From: Pigmentiphaga sp. NML080357
GTDB taxonomy: Bacteria; Pseudomonadota; Gammaproteobacteria; Burkholderiales; Burkholderiaceae_B
Direction: 5' to 3'
DNA: 64,000 nt
NCBI RefSeq assembly: GCF_002188465.1
Contig: NZ_NINW01000043.1
Coordinates: forward strand, 1-64,000
Shown here: piece by piece, positions 51,374 through 60,603 of the stretch
Layout: the number at the start of each line of letters is the position of its first letter
Position numbering within the stretch: position 1 is the stretch's first letter
Made by a program: the position numbers and the translations under genes
Notes under the pieces: model-generated
Told to the model about the DNA's origin: nothing
What the model saw: only the letters and a program-made list of their open reading frames with translations
Database searches by the model: none

Positions 51374-53257
51374 TCAATCGTCGACCAGCGGGCGATAGAG
51401 CGACGAGCCCGCACGCAATCGCTCCTGTCCGCCCACGGTCTGTATCTCGATCTCGACCAGGTCGCGCCCATGATTGACCGGTACCTGGACCGTCATCCTG
51501 GCGCGATTGCCGCCGTCCGGCCGGAGCAATTGGCCGTCGTTCCACATCAGGTATCCCGGTAAGTCGGGCAAGGTGCCCAGCGATACGACGCCATCGCCCA
51601 GGACCAGCGAAACGGAGTCGGCCGATTCGTTGACGGGCTGCCACCGCGTGCCGACCCGGCCTTGCCAGGCGGACGGCAGGGGAGCCGGCAAGGGAGCCAG
51701 GCGCTGCCCTATAGGCATAGAGGCGCGGTAGTGCCCCGCCCCGGCCGTGACGCGCTGGATCAGGTACTGTTTGCCGTCCACGGACTGCCAGCGATAACTG
51801 TTCTCGGGCGAGACGTCGTTCCACCACCAGCCGTCGGCGCGCGAAGTCAGGCCCTGCGCGACGGGGGCCCAGGCGCCGGCTTTCCAGCGCAGCACGTCTA
51901 TCGTGCGGGCGTCGACGGCCTGGACCTTGAACGGCGCTTCATAGTTGGCATAGATACCTGCCAGTGCGGCCGCATCCACGGACGGTGCGGAAGTCGCCGG
52001 GACGCCCGTCAGCGCCGCGGGCAAGGCGGGGATCGCACGCACCGTCGCCAGGGCTCGCAACAGCACGCCTTCGGCGATGCGCAGCGGCCCATAGCCGGCG
52101 CCCGAACCCGTCAGCAGCAACGCCATGCGCTGGTCGGGCAACACGAAGAACTCGGTCGCAAAAAATGCCGTGCCGCCATTCTTCTGCCAAGCCTTGATGC
52201 CCACGCTATCCAGGCCGGGCTGCCGCGTCGCGTCCCAGCCCAGGCCCCAGCGCCATTCGGGACAGGGGTTGATGCGCAGGCCCGTCGTCTGGTCCCTGCC
52301 CATTTCCTGGATGGCCGCCTGCGACACGAGGCGTTTGCCCTGGTGCATGCCCTGGTTCAGGAACAGGGCCGCCAGCCGCATCATGTCGCCCGGCGTGGAC
52401 GCCAGGCCACCGGTGGCATAGGCCGACACGAATTCCTGGCCCATGCGCCGTCCCTCGTAGACCGGGTGCACGAAGCTGCCTTCGGGGAATGCCTGCACCG
52501 CATAGGCCGACCGGCTCATGCCCAGTGGTTCGAGGATCTCGCGCTGGACGAACTCGGCATAGGGCAGGCCCGTCACCGCCGCGACCAGGTTTTCGACCAT
52601 CGTGAAACCGTCATTGCAGTAGACGGCCAGCTCCCCCGGCAGGTGTTTCAGGTGGAAATAAGCCAGGCCGTCCGCGGTGTCCTGCGCGTAGCCGTCGATC
52701 GGCGCGAAGGCGAAAACGTTGCGCCAATTGGTGCCCGGCAGTCCGGAGGAGTGGCTGAGCAGATGACGCAAGGTGATCCGGTCGTATTCGGCGGACAGCA
52801 TCGTGAAGCCCGGCAGATAGCGGATGATCGGCGTATCCAGCGCCAGCTTGCCCCGGTCGCAGAGCACCATCGCCGCCAGCGCGGCCATCACCTTGCTGAC
52901 GGAGCCGATGTTGAAGCGGGTATCCACGGTGGCCGCCACCTTGCCTTGCGGATCCGCCGTGCCGAAGGCCTCTTGCCATACGACTCCTGCGCTGGTCATC
53001 AGCGCGACCGAGACCGCGGTGGCTTGTTCCTTCTCCAAGGCCTGGCCGATGGCATCGCGTCCCCATTGTATGGCCTCGGACAGGCGTCCGGCGTCGGGCG
53101 CGGGATCGTCGCCGCCGCCGCAGCCGGGCAGCACCCGGAGCAAGGCGCCGGCGCCGGCAAACTGCATCCAGTGCCGGCGCGACGGAGAGGGGGCCCGGGC
53201 CAACGGGGCGGACTGTCCGGCTGCAGGGCAATCCAGATCCAGGCTTTTTGAATGCAT
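51374..53257 (-). CDS. Serine hydrolase / beta-lactamase-family protein, Tat-type lipoprotein
   Basis: The 627-residue protein has a twin-arginine start (SRRHWMQFAGAGAL, residues 27-40) and a lipobox LPGC (C46), so it is probably exported folded and lipid-anchored. The class C beta-lactamase fold has SVSK (S119, K122) and YCN (Y213-N215). A long C-terminal beta-rich extension of about 230 residues follows the catalytic domain. It may be an esterase or a peptidase, not a true beta-lactamase. ATG 53257 with GAGGG upstream is the best start. Confidence 0.82.
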   Translation of the reverse strand: MHSKSLDLDCPAAGQSAPLARAPSPSRRHWMQFAGAGALLRVLPGCGGGDDPAPDAGRLSEAIQWGRDAIGQALEKEQATAVSVALMTSAGVVWQEAFGTADPQGKVAATVDTRFNIGSVSKVMAALAAMVLCDRGKLALDTPIIRYLPGFTMLSAEYDRITLRHLLSHSSGLPGTNWRNVFAFAPIDGYAQDTADGLAYFHLKHLPGELAVYCNDGFTMVENLVAAVTGLPYAEFVQREILEPLGMSRSAYAVQAFPEGSFVHPVYEGRRMGQEFVSAYATGGLASTPGDMMRLAALFLNQGMHQGKRLVSQAAIQEMGRDQTTGLRINPCPEWRWGLGWDATRQPGLDSVGIKAWQKNGGTAFFATEFFVLPDQRMALLLTGSGAGYGPLRIAEGVLLRALATVRAIPALPAALTGVPATSAPSVDAAALAGIYANYEAPFKVQAVDARTIDVLRWKAGAWAPVAQGLTSRADGWWWNDVSPENSYRWQSVDGKQYLIQRVTAGAGHYRASMPIGQRLAPLPAPLPSAWQGRVGTRWQPVNESADSVSLVLGDGVVSLGTLPDLPGYLMWNDGQLLRPDGGNRARMTVQVPVNHGRDLVEIEIQTVGGQERLRAGSSLYRPLVDD

Positions 53258-53492
53258 CTCGATTACCCTCGCTTCGTGCGCGTGTCGGGGCAACGATTCT
53301 ATCTTCGGCTCATCCGTCGCTTCCGCCCGCATTTCCATTTGGCGAGAGATTCTTTGCGACCCGGTTCACCGATCGATGCAGGGTGAGGGGCAGGGCGGGA
53401 GCAAGCGCTCAGTTCGGAAGCGCGCCAACCTCGGCGTACCGCGCTCTATGCGGGAGCGCTGCCGTGCCCGGAGAGGCGGATCGTCAATGGGT

Positions 53493-54419
53493 TCACGATT
53501 CGAAAATAGTGGCCCCGGGCCAGTGGCCTTCGCGCACCAGGGACCGCATCAGGTCGGCCAGGACCACCCTTGCGGCCAGGGCGGGCGGCGACAGCTCGTC
53601 GTCCGATACGCTGGTGACGACGTTGCGCCGATGCAGATAGGGGGCATCCAGCGGGTACAGGCAGAGCGCGTCGTGCAGCCGGCCCACCGCCACGCCTGGC
53701 TGTATCGTCGCGATCGGGTGGGCGAGGACGATGTCCATGAGCGTGGTCAGTCCGTCGATCTCCAGCGTGATGCCGGGGTCGACCCCCGCCCGGTCGAAAG
53801 CGGCATCCACCAGGATGCGCAGGCCGTGGTTCTTGCTCGGCATGGCCAGCGGCAGCCGGGCCGCCTCGGTCACGTTCATCGGTTCCAGCGGCTGGCGGCC
53901 TGCCACCACGCCGGGGCGGGCCACGACGAACAATTTCTCGTCCAGCAGCGGCATGACGCTCCAATGACGTCCGCTCTCGGTCTGGAACAGCACGGCCAGA
54001 TCCAGCAGTCGTGCGTTGAGCATGCCGGCCAGGTGACCCGAAAGGCTTTCCACGAGATGCAGCCGCACGTCGGGATAGCGTTCCTGCATGGCGGCGACGA
54101 AAGGGCGGGCCAGCAGCGAGGCGGTCGACGGAGCGAACCCCACGCTCACGGCGCCCGACAGCCGCGCCTCGCGTGCCGCGACCGCCGCGTTGTCGGCGTG
54201 CCGCAGCGCCATCTGCGCCTGCCGCCAGAAAGCGAGCCCGGCATCGGTGGGAATGACGCCGGTGGCCGTGCGCTGCAGCAGGCGCGTGGCGAGTTCCCCC
54301 TCCAGCCGGCTGATCTGCTGGCTGAGGGCGGACGGCACAAGCCCGAGTTCGCGCGCGGCGCGTCCCATGCTGCCCAGTTCGACCACGCGGACGAAATAAC
54401 GGAGCTGGCGGAGTTCCAT
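53493..54419 (-). CDS. LysR-type regulator
   Basis: The 308-residue protein has a LysR helix-turn-helix at residues 3-62 (GRAARELGLVPSALSQQISRL) and an effector domain with the NAC/CynR-like pattern. It lies upstream of the serine hydrolase and tcuAB on the same strand. It could be the tcuR-equivalent regulator acting on the TTCAC/GTGAA dyad before tcuA, but the hydrolase between them weakens the link. Confidence 0.87.
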   Translation of the reverse strand: MELRQLRYFVRVVELGSMGRAARELGLVPSALSQQISRLEGELATRLLQRTATGVIPTDAGLAFWRQAQMALRHADNAAVAAREARLSGAVSVGFAPSTASLLARPFVAAMQERYPDVRLHLVESLSGHLAGMLNARLLDLAVLFQTESGRHWSVMPLLDEKLFVVARPGVVAGRQPLEPMNVTEAARLPLAMPSKNHGLRILVDAAFDRAGVDPGITLEIDGLTTLMDIVLAHPIATIQPGVAVGRLHDALCLYPLDAPYLHRRNVVTSVSDDELSPPALAARVVLADLMRSLVREGHWPGATIFES

Positions 54420-54448
54420 GGGGGCGGGGCGCGGCCGGCTACGCCGTA

Positions 54449-54607
54449 TCAGCCCGGCACGGCGAGGAACAGGCGGGCGAGGCCGTCAAGCTGGACGACC
54501 TCGGCCAGCACCTGGGCCTGGGCCCTGGCCTGCTCGCGAGTGAAGCCCGATTCTTCCAGGCGCTCGGTGACTTTGAGGGTATCGAATGCGTAGGGCACGG
54601 CGGGCAT
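54449..54607 (-). CDS. Truncated DUF1640-like small protein
   Basis: The 52-residue product begins MPAVPYAFDTLKVTERLEESGFTREQ (quoted in part as YAFDTLKVTERLEESG). It matches the N-terminus of DUF1640/CCDC90-like coiled-coil proteins, which are normally about 150-200 residues long. AGGAAAGGAC gives a good ribosome site for ATG 54607. The frame ends after VPG without the coiled coil or the membrane helix. It is either a short paralogue or a decayed gene. Confidence 0.5.
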   Translation of the reverse strand: MPAVPYAFDTLKVTERLEESGFTREQARAQAQVLAEVVQLDGLARLFLAVPG

Positions 54608-54734
54608 GTCCTTTCCTGTATGAAGGCATCGTAACAAAAAGTCGCCAGCATGCCAGCGGCGCGCCCGCCGGCCTGTCCGGACGGCCACTATCGGACCGGA
54701 AGGTCGGTGTCCCGCGGCAGGGCGGAATGCTTAT

Positions 54735-54786
54735 GTCTTATATAAGATATAAGACAGTTGCAGCCAGCCGCCGCTGGCCCTACAAT
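54735..54786 (+). promoter_or_regulatory. acnB promoter with overlapping palindromic operator
   Basis: TTGCAG (54758-54763) and TACAAT (54781-54786) are spaced by exactly 17 bases, a good sigma-70 promoter. Immediately upstream is the perfect palindrome TCTTATATAAGA (54736-54747), extended to GTCTTAT...ATAAGAC (54735-54755) with an overlapping ATAAGAT/ATAAGAC direct repeat. Such TATAAGA-type dyads are typical of GntR-family operators. The binding protein is not in the window. A site just upstream of -35 would allow activation or repression. Confidence 0.65.
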
Positions 54787-54829
54787 TCCGGCGTATCGCC
54801 CTCAATCCCTCCACACCGGGACACCTTCA

Positions 54830-57415
54830 ATGCTTGAATCCTACCGTCAACACGTCGCCGAGCGGGCCGCGCTTGGCATCCCCCCGCTGCCGCTGTCGGC
54901 GCAGCAAACCGCCGACCTGATCGAGCTGCTCAAGAACCCGCCCAAGGGCGAGGAGCAGACGCTGGTGGATCTGCTGACCCACCGCGTGCCGGCCGGCGTG
55001 GACGACGCCGCCAAGGTCAAGGCCTCGTACCTGGCCGCCGTCGCCCTGGGCAAGGAAGCCTGCCCGCTGATCGACCGCGCCAAGGCCACAGAACTGCTCG
55101 GCACCATGCTGGGCGGCTACAACATCAGCGCGCTGATCGAACTGCTGGACGACGCCCAGGTGGGCGGCATCGCGGCCGACGGCCTGAAGAAGACCCTGCT
55201 GATGTTCGACGCCTTCCACGACGTCAAGGAAAAGGCCGACAAGGGCAACGCCAACGCCAAGGCCGTGCTGCAGAGCTGGGCCGACGCCGAGTGGTTCACC
55301 AGCCGCCCCGAAGTGCCGCAAAGCCTGACGGTGACCGTGTTCAAGGTAACCGGCGAAACCAATACCGACGATCTTTCGCCCGCTCCCGACGCCTGGAGCC
55401 GGCCCGACATCCCGCTGCACGCGCTGGCCATGCTCAAGAATCCCCGCCCCGGCATCGAGCCGCAGGAGCCGGGCAAGGTCGGCCCGCTCAAGCAGATCAA
55501 TGAACTGAAGGAGAAGGGCAACCTGGTCGCCTATGTGGGCGACGTGGTCGGCACCGGTTCTTCGCGCAAGTCGGCCACCAACTCCGTGCTGTGGTGGACC
55601 GGCGAGGACATCCCCTTCGTCCCGAACAAGCGCTTCGGCGGCGTCTGTCTGGGCGGCAAGATCGCCCCGATCTTCTACAACACCATGGAAGACGCGGGTG
55701 CGCTGCCGATCGAGCTGGACGTCTCCAAGATGGAAATGGGCGATGTCATCGAACTGCGTCCCTATGATGGCAAGGCCCTGAAGAACGGCGAGGTCATCGC
55801 CGAGTTCGAGCTCAAGTCCGAGGTGCTGTTCGACGAGGTGCGCGCCGGCGGCCGCATTCCGCTGATCATCGGCCGCGGCCTGACCGCCAAGGCGCGCGAG
55901 GCCCTGGGCCTGCCGCCCTCGAACCTGTTCCGCCTGCCCAAGAACCCCGCCGACACCGGCAAGGGCTACACGCTGGCCCAGAAAATGGTCGGCCGCGCCT
56001 GCGGCCTGCCGGAAGGCAAGGGCATCCGCCCGGGCACCTATTGCGAGCCGCGCATGACCTCGGTCGGCAGCCAGGACACCACCGGACCCATGACGCGCGA
56101 CGAGCTGAAGGACCTGGCCTGCCTGGGCTTCTCGGCCGACCTGGTGATGCAATCGTTCTGCCACACTGCCGCGTATCCCAAGCCCGTGGACGTCAAGACC
56201 CACCACACGCTGCCTGCTTTCATCAGCACCCGCGGCGGCATCTCGCTGCGCCCTGGCGACGGCGTGATCCACTCGTGGCTGAACCGCATGCTGCTGCCCG
56301 ACACCGTCGGCACCGGCGGCGACTCGCACACCCGCTTCCCCATCGGCATCAGCTTCCCGGCCGGCTCGGGCCTGGTGGCTTTCGCGGCCGCCACCGGCGT
56401 CATGCCGCTGGACATGCCGGAATCGGTGCTGGTCCGCTTCAAGGGCAAGCTGCAGCCCGGCGTCACGCTGCGTGACCTGGTCAACGCCATTCCCTACTAC
56501 GCCATCAAGCAAGGCCTGCTGACGGTGGAGAAGAAGGGCAAGAAGAACATTTTCTCCGGCCGCATCCTGGAGATCGAAGGGCTGCCCGATCTCAAGGTGG
56601 AACAGGCCTTCGAACTGTCCGACGCCTCGGCCGAACGCTCGGCCGCCGGTTGCACGGTGCGCCTGAACAAGGAACCGATCATCGAGTACATCAACAGCAA
56701 CATCACGCTGCTGAAGTGGATGATCGCCAACGGCTACGAAGACGAGCGCTCCATCGGCCGCCGCATCAAGGCCATGGAAGCCTGGCTGGCCAATCCGCAG
56801 CTGCTGGAACCGGATGCCGACGCCGAATACGCCGCCGTGATCGAGATCGACCTGGCCGACGTGCACGAGCCGCTGGTCGCTTGCCCGAACGATCCGGACG
56901 ACGTCAAGACGCTGTCGGACGTGGCCGGCGCCAAGATCGATGAAGTGTTCATCGGCAGCTGCATGACGAACATCGGCCACTTCCGCGCGGCGTCCAAGCT
57001 GCTGGAAGGCAAGCGCGACATCCCGGTCAAGCTGTGGGTGGCGCCGCCTACCAAGATGGACCAGAAGCAGCTTACCGAGGAAGGCCATTACGGCGTGCTG
57101 GGTTCGGCTGGCGCCCGCATGGAGATGCCGGGCTGCTCGCTGTGCATGGGCAACCAGGCGCAGGTGCGCGAAGGCGCGACGGTGATGTCGACCAGCACCC
57201 GGAATTTCCCGAACCGCCTGGGCAAGAACTCGAACGTGTACCTGGGTTCGGCTGAGCTGGCCGCGATCTGCTCGCGTCTGGGGCGTATCCCGACCAAGGA
57301 GGAGTACATGGCCGAGGCCGGCGTCCTGGCCGAGCACGAGAAGACCATCTACCGCTACATGAATTTCGACCAGATCCCCGACTTCAAGGATGTGGCGGAT
57401 TCGGTCGGCGTCTGA
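54830..57415 (+). CDS. acnB: Aconitate hydratase B (bifunctional aconitase/2-methylisocitrate dehydratase)
   Basis: The 861-residue protein is of AcnB type: it opens with the HEAT-like N-terminal domain and the swivel domain comes before the catalytic domains. The [4Fe-4S] cysteines are in [10 protein letters not shown] and CSLCMGNQA, with a third in the FCHTAAYP region. It interconverts citrate and isocitrate, and can dehydrate 2-methylcitrate products. Length equals the usual 860-870. The start lacks a strong Shine-Dalgarno. It is monocistronic, with its own promoter and terminator. Confidence 0.97.
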   Translation: MLESYRQHVAERAALGIPPLPLSAQQTADLIELLKNPPKGEEQTLVDLLTHRVPAGVDDAAKVKASYLAAVALGKEACPLIDRAKATELLGTMLGGYNISALIELLDDAQVGGIAADGLKKTLLMFDAFHDVKEKADKGNANAKAVLQSWADAEWFTSRPEVPQSLTVTVFKVTGETNTDDLSPAPDAWSRPDIPLHALAMLKNPRPGIEPQEPGKVGPLKQINELKEKGNLVAYVGDVVGTGSSRKSATNSVLWWTGEDIPFVPNKRFGGVCLGGKIAPIFYNTMEDAGALPIELDVSKMEMGDVIELRPYDGKALKNGEVIAEFELKSEVLFDEVRAGGRIPLIIGRGLTAKAREALGLPPSNLFRLPKNPADTGKGYTLAQKMVGRACGLPEGKGIRPGTYCEPRMTSVGSQDTTGPMTRDELKDLACLGFSADLVMQSFCHTAAYPKPVDVKTHHTLPAFISTRGGISLRPGDGVIHSWLNRMLLPDTVGTGGDSHTRFPIGISFPAGSGLVAFAAATGVMPLDMPESVLVRFKGKLQPGVTLRDLVNAIPYYAIKQGLLTVEKKGKKNIFSGRILEIEGLPDLKVEQAFELSDASAERSAAGCTVRLNKEPIIEYINSNITLLKWMIANGYEDERSIGRRIKAMEAWLANPQLLEPDADAEYAAVIEIDLADVHEPLVACPNDPDDVKTLSDVAGAKIDEVFIGSCMTNIGHFRAASKLLEGKRDIPVKLWVAPPTKMDQKQLTEEGHYGVLGSAGARMEMPGCSLCMGNQAQVREGATVMSTSTRNFPNRLGKNSNVYLGSAELAAICSRLGRIPTKEEYMAEAGVLAEHEKTIYRYMNFDQIPDFKDVADSVGV

Positions 57416-57430
57416 TCGGTCGTTCGTGAC

Positions 57431-57452
57431 GGACGGCCTGCCATGGCCGTCC
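57431..57452 (+). other. Hairpin downstream of acnB
   Basis: GGACGGCC (57431-57438) pairs perfectly with GGCCGTCC (57445-57452) across TGCCAT. It lies 15 bases after the acnB stop, before the true terminator, and may stabilise the 3' end of the message. Confidence 0.4.
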
Positions 57453-57493
57453 AGTGGTTCCAGGCGTTTCCCGGAACGCTTGGATACTGATGG

Positions 57494-57528
57494 AGCCCCT
57501 GGCCGCATGGCCCGGGGCTTTTATTTTT
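57494..57528 (+). terminator. Rho-independent terminator of acnB
   Basis: AGCCCC-T-GGCC (57494-57504) pairs with GGCC-C-GGGGCT (57509-57519) around a GCAT loop, and TTTATTTTT follows. This is a classic intrinsic terminator about 80 bases after the acnB stop. Confidence 0.85.
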
Positions 57529-57540
57529 AGGGCAGCGCAC

Positions 57541-57611
57541 CAGGATGCGGCGGATCCGGCTGCGCCGGTCCGCCCGCATCGCCCCCTTGAGGGGAACGCG
57601 CGAAGCGCGTT
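57541..57611. repeat. GC-rich extragenic repeat between acnB and dctP
   Basis: The segment holds CCCC-TTGA-GGGG and the perfect dyad AACGCGC-GAA-GCGCGTT (57595-57611). It resembles REP-like elements that I recall as frequent in Burkholderiales. It lies between the acnB terminator and the end of the TRAP receptor gene and appears to be non-coding. Confidence 0.5.
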
Positions 57612-57621
57612 GAAGCTTCAA

Positions 57622-58629
57622 TCATCGGTTCCGCTCTATTGCCTGCGTGAACAAGTCATACGCGGTCTTGAGCTCGCGGTCCTCGGCCGCCGCCTTGGGG
57701 CCGATGGGAAGCAGCACGTCGAAAAACCTCTGGCGTTCGGCGTCGGAAAGCCGGACCAGCTCGCCACCCTTCTTCACCCACTGCGCCTTGGCGTCGGCCA
57801 CGTCGTCGATCGAGAACTGCTTGACCGACTGGGTCGCTTCCTTGCCCGCGGCCTGGACGATCTGCTGCAGGTCTTGCGGCAGCTCCTCGAACCACTCCTG
57901 CGAGATCGCGGCGACGGAGGCAATGATGCCGTGGTTGCTTTCGATGAAGTACTTGGCGCCGTCCATGTAGCCCAGGCCTTCCATCACCGGGATGCAACTC
58001 ATGACGGCATCCAGCGTGCCTTGCTGCAGCGCCGGCAGGATCTCGGACGGCGGCATCGGTATTGGGGTGGCGCCCAGGGCGCTGATCTGGTCTTGCTGCA
58101 GCTTGGCGGCGAGCACGCGTACCTTGGCGCCCTTGAAGTCTTCCGGCTTGCGCCATGGGCTGCGTGTGCAGAAGGCGCTCGGGCCCGAGATGAACAGGCC
58201 CAATCCCTTCAGCCCTTTTTTCTCGCCTACCTTGAGCATGTAGTCGTTCAGTTTCGGATCGGACAGCGTGCGGGCGGTGTGCTCGAGATCGGCGAACCTG
58301 GCCGGCGCCGACAGCACGCTGAACGCCTTGTTGATGCCGCCGAAGAATTCGGGCGGGGCGACGCAGCCCTGGATGGTGCCCATTTGCGTCTGTTCGATCA
58401 GGCGCGGCGTGGCGCCCAGCTGGCTGGCGGGATAGACCTCGACCTTGATGCGCTTCTCCGATTTCGCTTCGACCAGCTTGGCGAAATCGATCATCCATTG
58501 ATGCTGGGAATCCTGCAGGGTCGAGGTGCCCAGCTTCATCACGATCTGCCGCTGCCCAAACGCGCGCCCGGACACGGTGCCAGCCAGGGCGCCCGCTGCC
58601 GCCGCGCCCAGGAATGCCCTTCTCTTCAT
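57622..58629 (-). CDS. TRAP transporter periplasmic receptor (DctP family)
   Basis: The 335-residue protein has a Tat-like signal peptide (KRRAFLGAAAAGALAG, cleavage near FGQ) and the DctP fold (IKVEVYPASQLG, the conserved Arg in FKGAKVRV, PPSEILPALQQGTLDA). TRAP receptors bind carboxylates or related compounds. It diverges from dctQ/dctM across 85 bases of palindrome-rich DNA, so a single regulator probably controls both arms. The ligand could be an aromatic amide or its acid, given the downstream amidase. Confidence 0.92.
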   Translation of the reverse strand: MKRRAFLGAAAAGALAGTVSGRAFGQRQIVMKLGTSTLQDSQHQWMIDFAKLVEAKSEKRIKVEVYPASQLGATPRLIEQTQMGTIQGCVAPPEFFGGINKAFSVLSAPARFADLEHTARTLSDPKLNDYMLKVGEKKGLKGLGLFISGPSAFCTRSPWRKPEDFKGAKVRVLAAKLQQDQISALGATPIPMPPSEILPALQQGTLDAVMSCIPVMEGLGYMDGAKYFIESNHGIIASVAAISQEWFEELPQDLQQIVQAAGKEATQSVKQFSIDDVADAKAQWVKKGGELVRLSDAERQRFFDVLLPIGPKAAAEDRELKTAYDLFTQAIERNR

Positions 58630-58659
58630 TGCCGCTCTCCCTAGTCGAGTTTCTCCAAC

Positions 58660-58706
58660 ATTGACAGATTGTCATACATTTTGTCAATATTAAGTACCTT
58701 ACTTAA
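58660..58706. promoter_or_regulatory. Two palindromic operators in the TRAP divergent promoter
   Basis: TGACA-GAT-TGTCA (58662-58674) is a perfect dyad, enlarged by ATTGACA (58660-58666) pairing with TGTCAAT (58682-58688). Next to it TTAAGTA-CCT-TACTTAA (58690-58706) is a perfect 17-bp palindrome ending nine bases before ATG 58715. Both lie between the divergent receptor and permease genes. A GntR-type repressor could bind; none is encoded nearby. Confidence 0.6.
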
Positions 58707-58714
58707 GGAAGCAA

Positions 58715-59281
58715 ATGGCCATGCAAACCGCTGCCGCAGGAATATCGGAACGAAGGGAGGGGACCGTGGGCCGGGCGCAGCGGTTCGGGGATTTCCTCAG
58801 CGCCCTCTGCATGCAGCTGTCGGGGATCGCGCTCGCCGTGATCGTGACGATCTGCACGGTCAACGTCATCGCCCGCTATGTCTTCGCGCACGCCTTTTCC
58901 TGGGCCGAGGAAGCGATGGTGTATTGCATGATCTTCATTATTTTCGTCGCGTCGGCCGCCGTGACGTGGAAGGGCAGCCACTTGTGCCTGGATCTGTTGC
59001 TGCGCAAGTGTCCTGCTTTCTTCCAGAAAGCCATCGTGGTCGGCAGCACCTTGGCCTCGGTGGCCTTGCTCCTGCTGCTGGCGCACTTCTCCTACGACGT
59101 CGTCGCCAGGCTTTATCGCTACGGGCAGCGCACCGAAGCGCTGGAGATTCCCATGTGGATCCCGCAGGGCTTCGTGCCGGCCGGTCTCGTGCTGATCGCG
59201 CTCATGATGATGCTGCGGCTCTGGACTCACGGTCCGCTGCCGCATGAAACGGATCTTTCCAGCGAAGACTTCCACCTATGA
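58715..59281 (+). CDS. TRAP transporter small membrane subunit (DctQ family)
   Basis: The 188-residue protein has about four membrane helices and the DctQ pattern CTVNVIARYVFAHAFSWAEEAMVY. AAGGAA precedes ATG 58715. It pairs with the large subunit that overlaps its stop by four bases. Confidence 0.92.
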   Translation: MAMQTAAAGISERREGTVGRAQRFGDFLSALCMQLSGIALAVIVTICTVNVIARYVFAHAFSWAEEAMVYCMIFIIFVASAAVTWKGSHLCLDLLLRKCPAFFQKAIVVGSTLASVALLLLLAHFSYDVVARLYRYGQRTEALEIPMWIPQGFVPAGLVLIALMMMLRLWTHGPLPHETDLSSEDFHL

Positions 59282-60555
59282 TCCTCTCTATGCTTGCGGC
59301 CTTGCCCGTCATCCTGATCTGCCTCGGCGTGCCGATCTTCATCGTGCTTTTCGCGGTATCTGTGGGTGGCATGGTGGCGCTCGACCTGACCAGCCTGAAG
59401 GCCGTGCATTCGGCGGTTTTCGGCGGGCTGGACAGCTTCCCGCTGCTGGCCATTCCGCTGTTCATCCTTGCCGGCGACATCATGGCGCAGGGAGGAATCG
59501 CGCGCCGCCTGATCAACCTCATCACGGCCGTCGTGGGCGGCGTGCCCGGCTCGATGGGCGTTGCGGCGGTGGGCAGCGCCGCGGCCTTCGGCGCCATGTC
59601 GGGTTCGTCGGTCGCCTGTGTCGCCGCCATCGGCAACCTCACCATTCCCACGCTCGTCAAGCAAGGCTACGGACGGCGATTCTCGACCAGCCTGATCGCG
59701 GCGACGGGCGTGATCGACATCATCATTCCGCCGTCGATCGCGATGATTCTCTATGCGATCACGGCCCAGGTCTCGGTTACCAAGCTCTTCATCGCGGGGG
59801 TTCTCCCGGGACTCCTCATCGGACTCCTGCTGGCGATCTTCGTGATGATCCGCGCCAGGGCGCTCGACATACGCGTCGTCGAACGTCCCAGCCCAAGGGA
59901 GGTGCTCGCCGCAGCGAAAGCGGCGCTGTGGGCCGTACTGGCACCCGTCGTCATCATCGGCGGCATCTACGGCGGTGTGTTCACGCCTACCGAAGCGGCG
60001 GGCATCGCCTGCGCCTACGCCACGATCGTATCCGTCTACGTATACAAAGAGCTGACCTGGCAAGGCGTCTGGCGGATCGTCACGCGGTCCACCGTTCTCA
60101 TCGCTCAGATCATGCTCCTGGTCGCGGCGTCCACCGTCTTTGGCTGGGTGATCACGACCTCGGGCATGCCGCAGGCCTTCGTCGCCTTCATCGAAAGCCT
60201 GCAGCTCGGTAACTGGCAGTTGCTGCTGATCTTCAATATCGTGCTGCTGGGCGTGGGCAGCGTGCTGGAGCCGCCCCCCGCCATCCTGATCCTTACGCCG
60301 CTGTTTGCGCCGGTGGTGGCGGCGGCGGGGATCGACCCTATTCACTTCGGCTTGATCGTGACCATCAACCTGGCCATCGGCATGTTCCTGCCGCCGTTCG
60401 GCATCAACCTCTTCGCCGCCCATGCGCTGTTCAAGGTGCCGTTGCCCGATCTCTACCGCGGCGTACTGCCGTTCCTTGCCATCTATTTGTTCGTGCTGGG
60501 GTTGATCACCTACATTCCGGCGTTGACGACGGTGCCGGTGCAGTGGGTCAGGTAG
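59278..60555 (+). CDS. TRAP transporter large membrane subunit (DctM family)
   Basis: The 425-residue protein has roughly twelve helices and DctM hallmarks: FAGGDSFPLLAIPLFILAGDIM-type loop (here GGLDSFPLLAIPLFI), GSMGVAAVGSAAAFGAMSGSS and PPSIAMILYA. It moves the substrate inward with Na+ together with DctQ and DctP. Coupled to dctQ by an ATGA overlap. Confidence 0.93.
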   Translation: MILSMLAALPVILICLGVPIFIVLFAVSVGGMVALDLTSLKAVHSAVFGGLDSFPLLAIPLFILAGDIMAQGGIARRLINLITAVVGGVPGSMGVAAVGSAAAFGAMSGSSVACVAAIGNLTIPTLVKQGYGRRFSTSLIAATGVIDIIIPPSIAMILYAITAQVSVTKLFIAGVLPGLLIGLLLAIFVMIRARALDIRVVERPSPREVLAAAKAALWAVLAPVVIIGGIYGGVFTPTEAAGIACAYATIVSVYVYKELTWQGVWRIVTRSTVLIAQIMLLVAASTVFGWVITTSGMPQAFVAFIESLQLGNWQLLLIFNIVLLGVGSVLEPPPAILILTPLFAPVVAAAGIDPIHFGLIVTINLAIGMFLPPFGINLFAAHALFKVPLPDLYRGVLPFLAIYLFVLGLITYIPALTTVPVQWVR

Positions 60556-60603
60556 GAAGGCAGGGCCGCCGCGCTCCCAGGCGGGCGGCGTCCCCGGCGT
60601 GCG

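Noticed and set aside
54827-57508. Very long open frame (about 890 codons) on the minus strand opposite acnB
   Set aside because: It is a GC-bias shadow of acnB: composition is rich in H, R, G, Q and D, with no domain, while the plus strand encodes a full aconitase.
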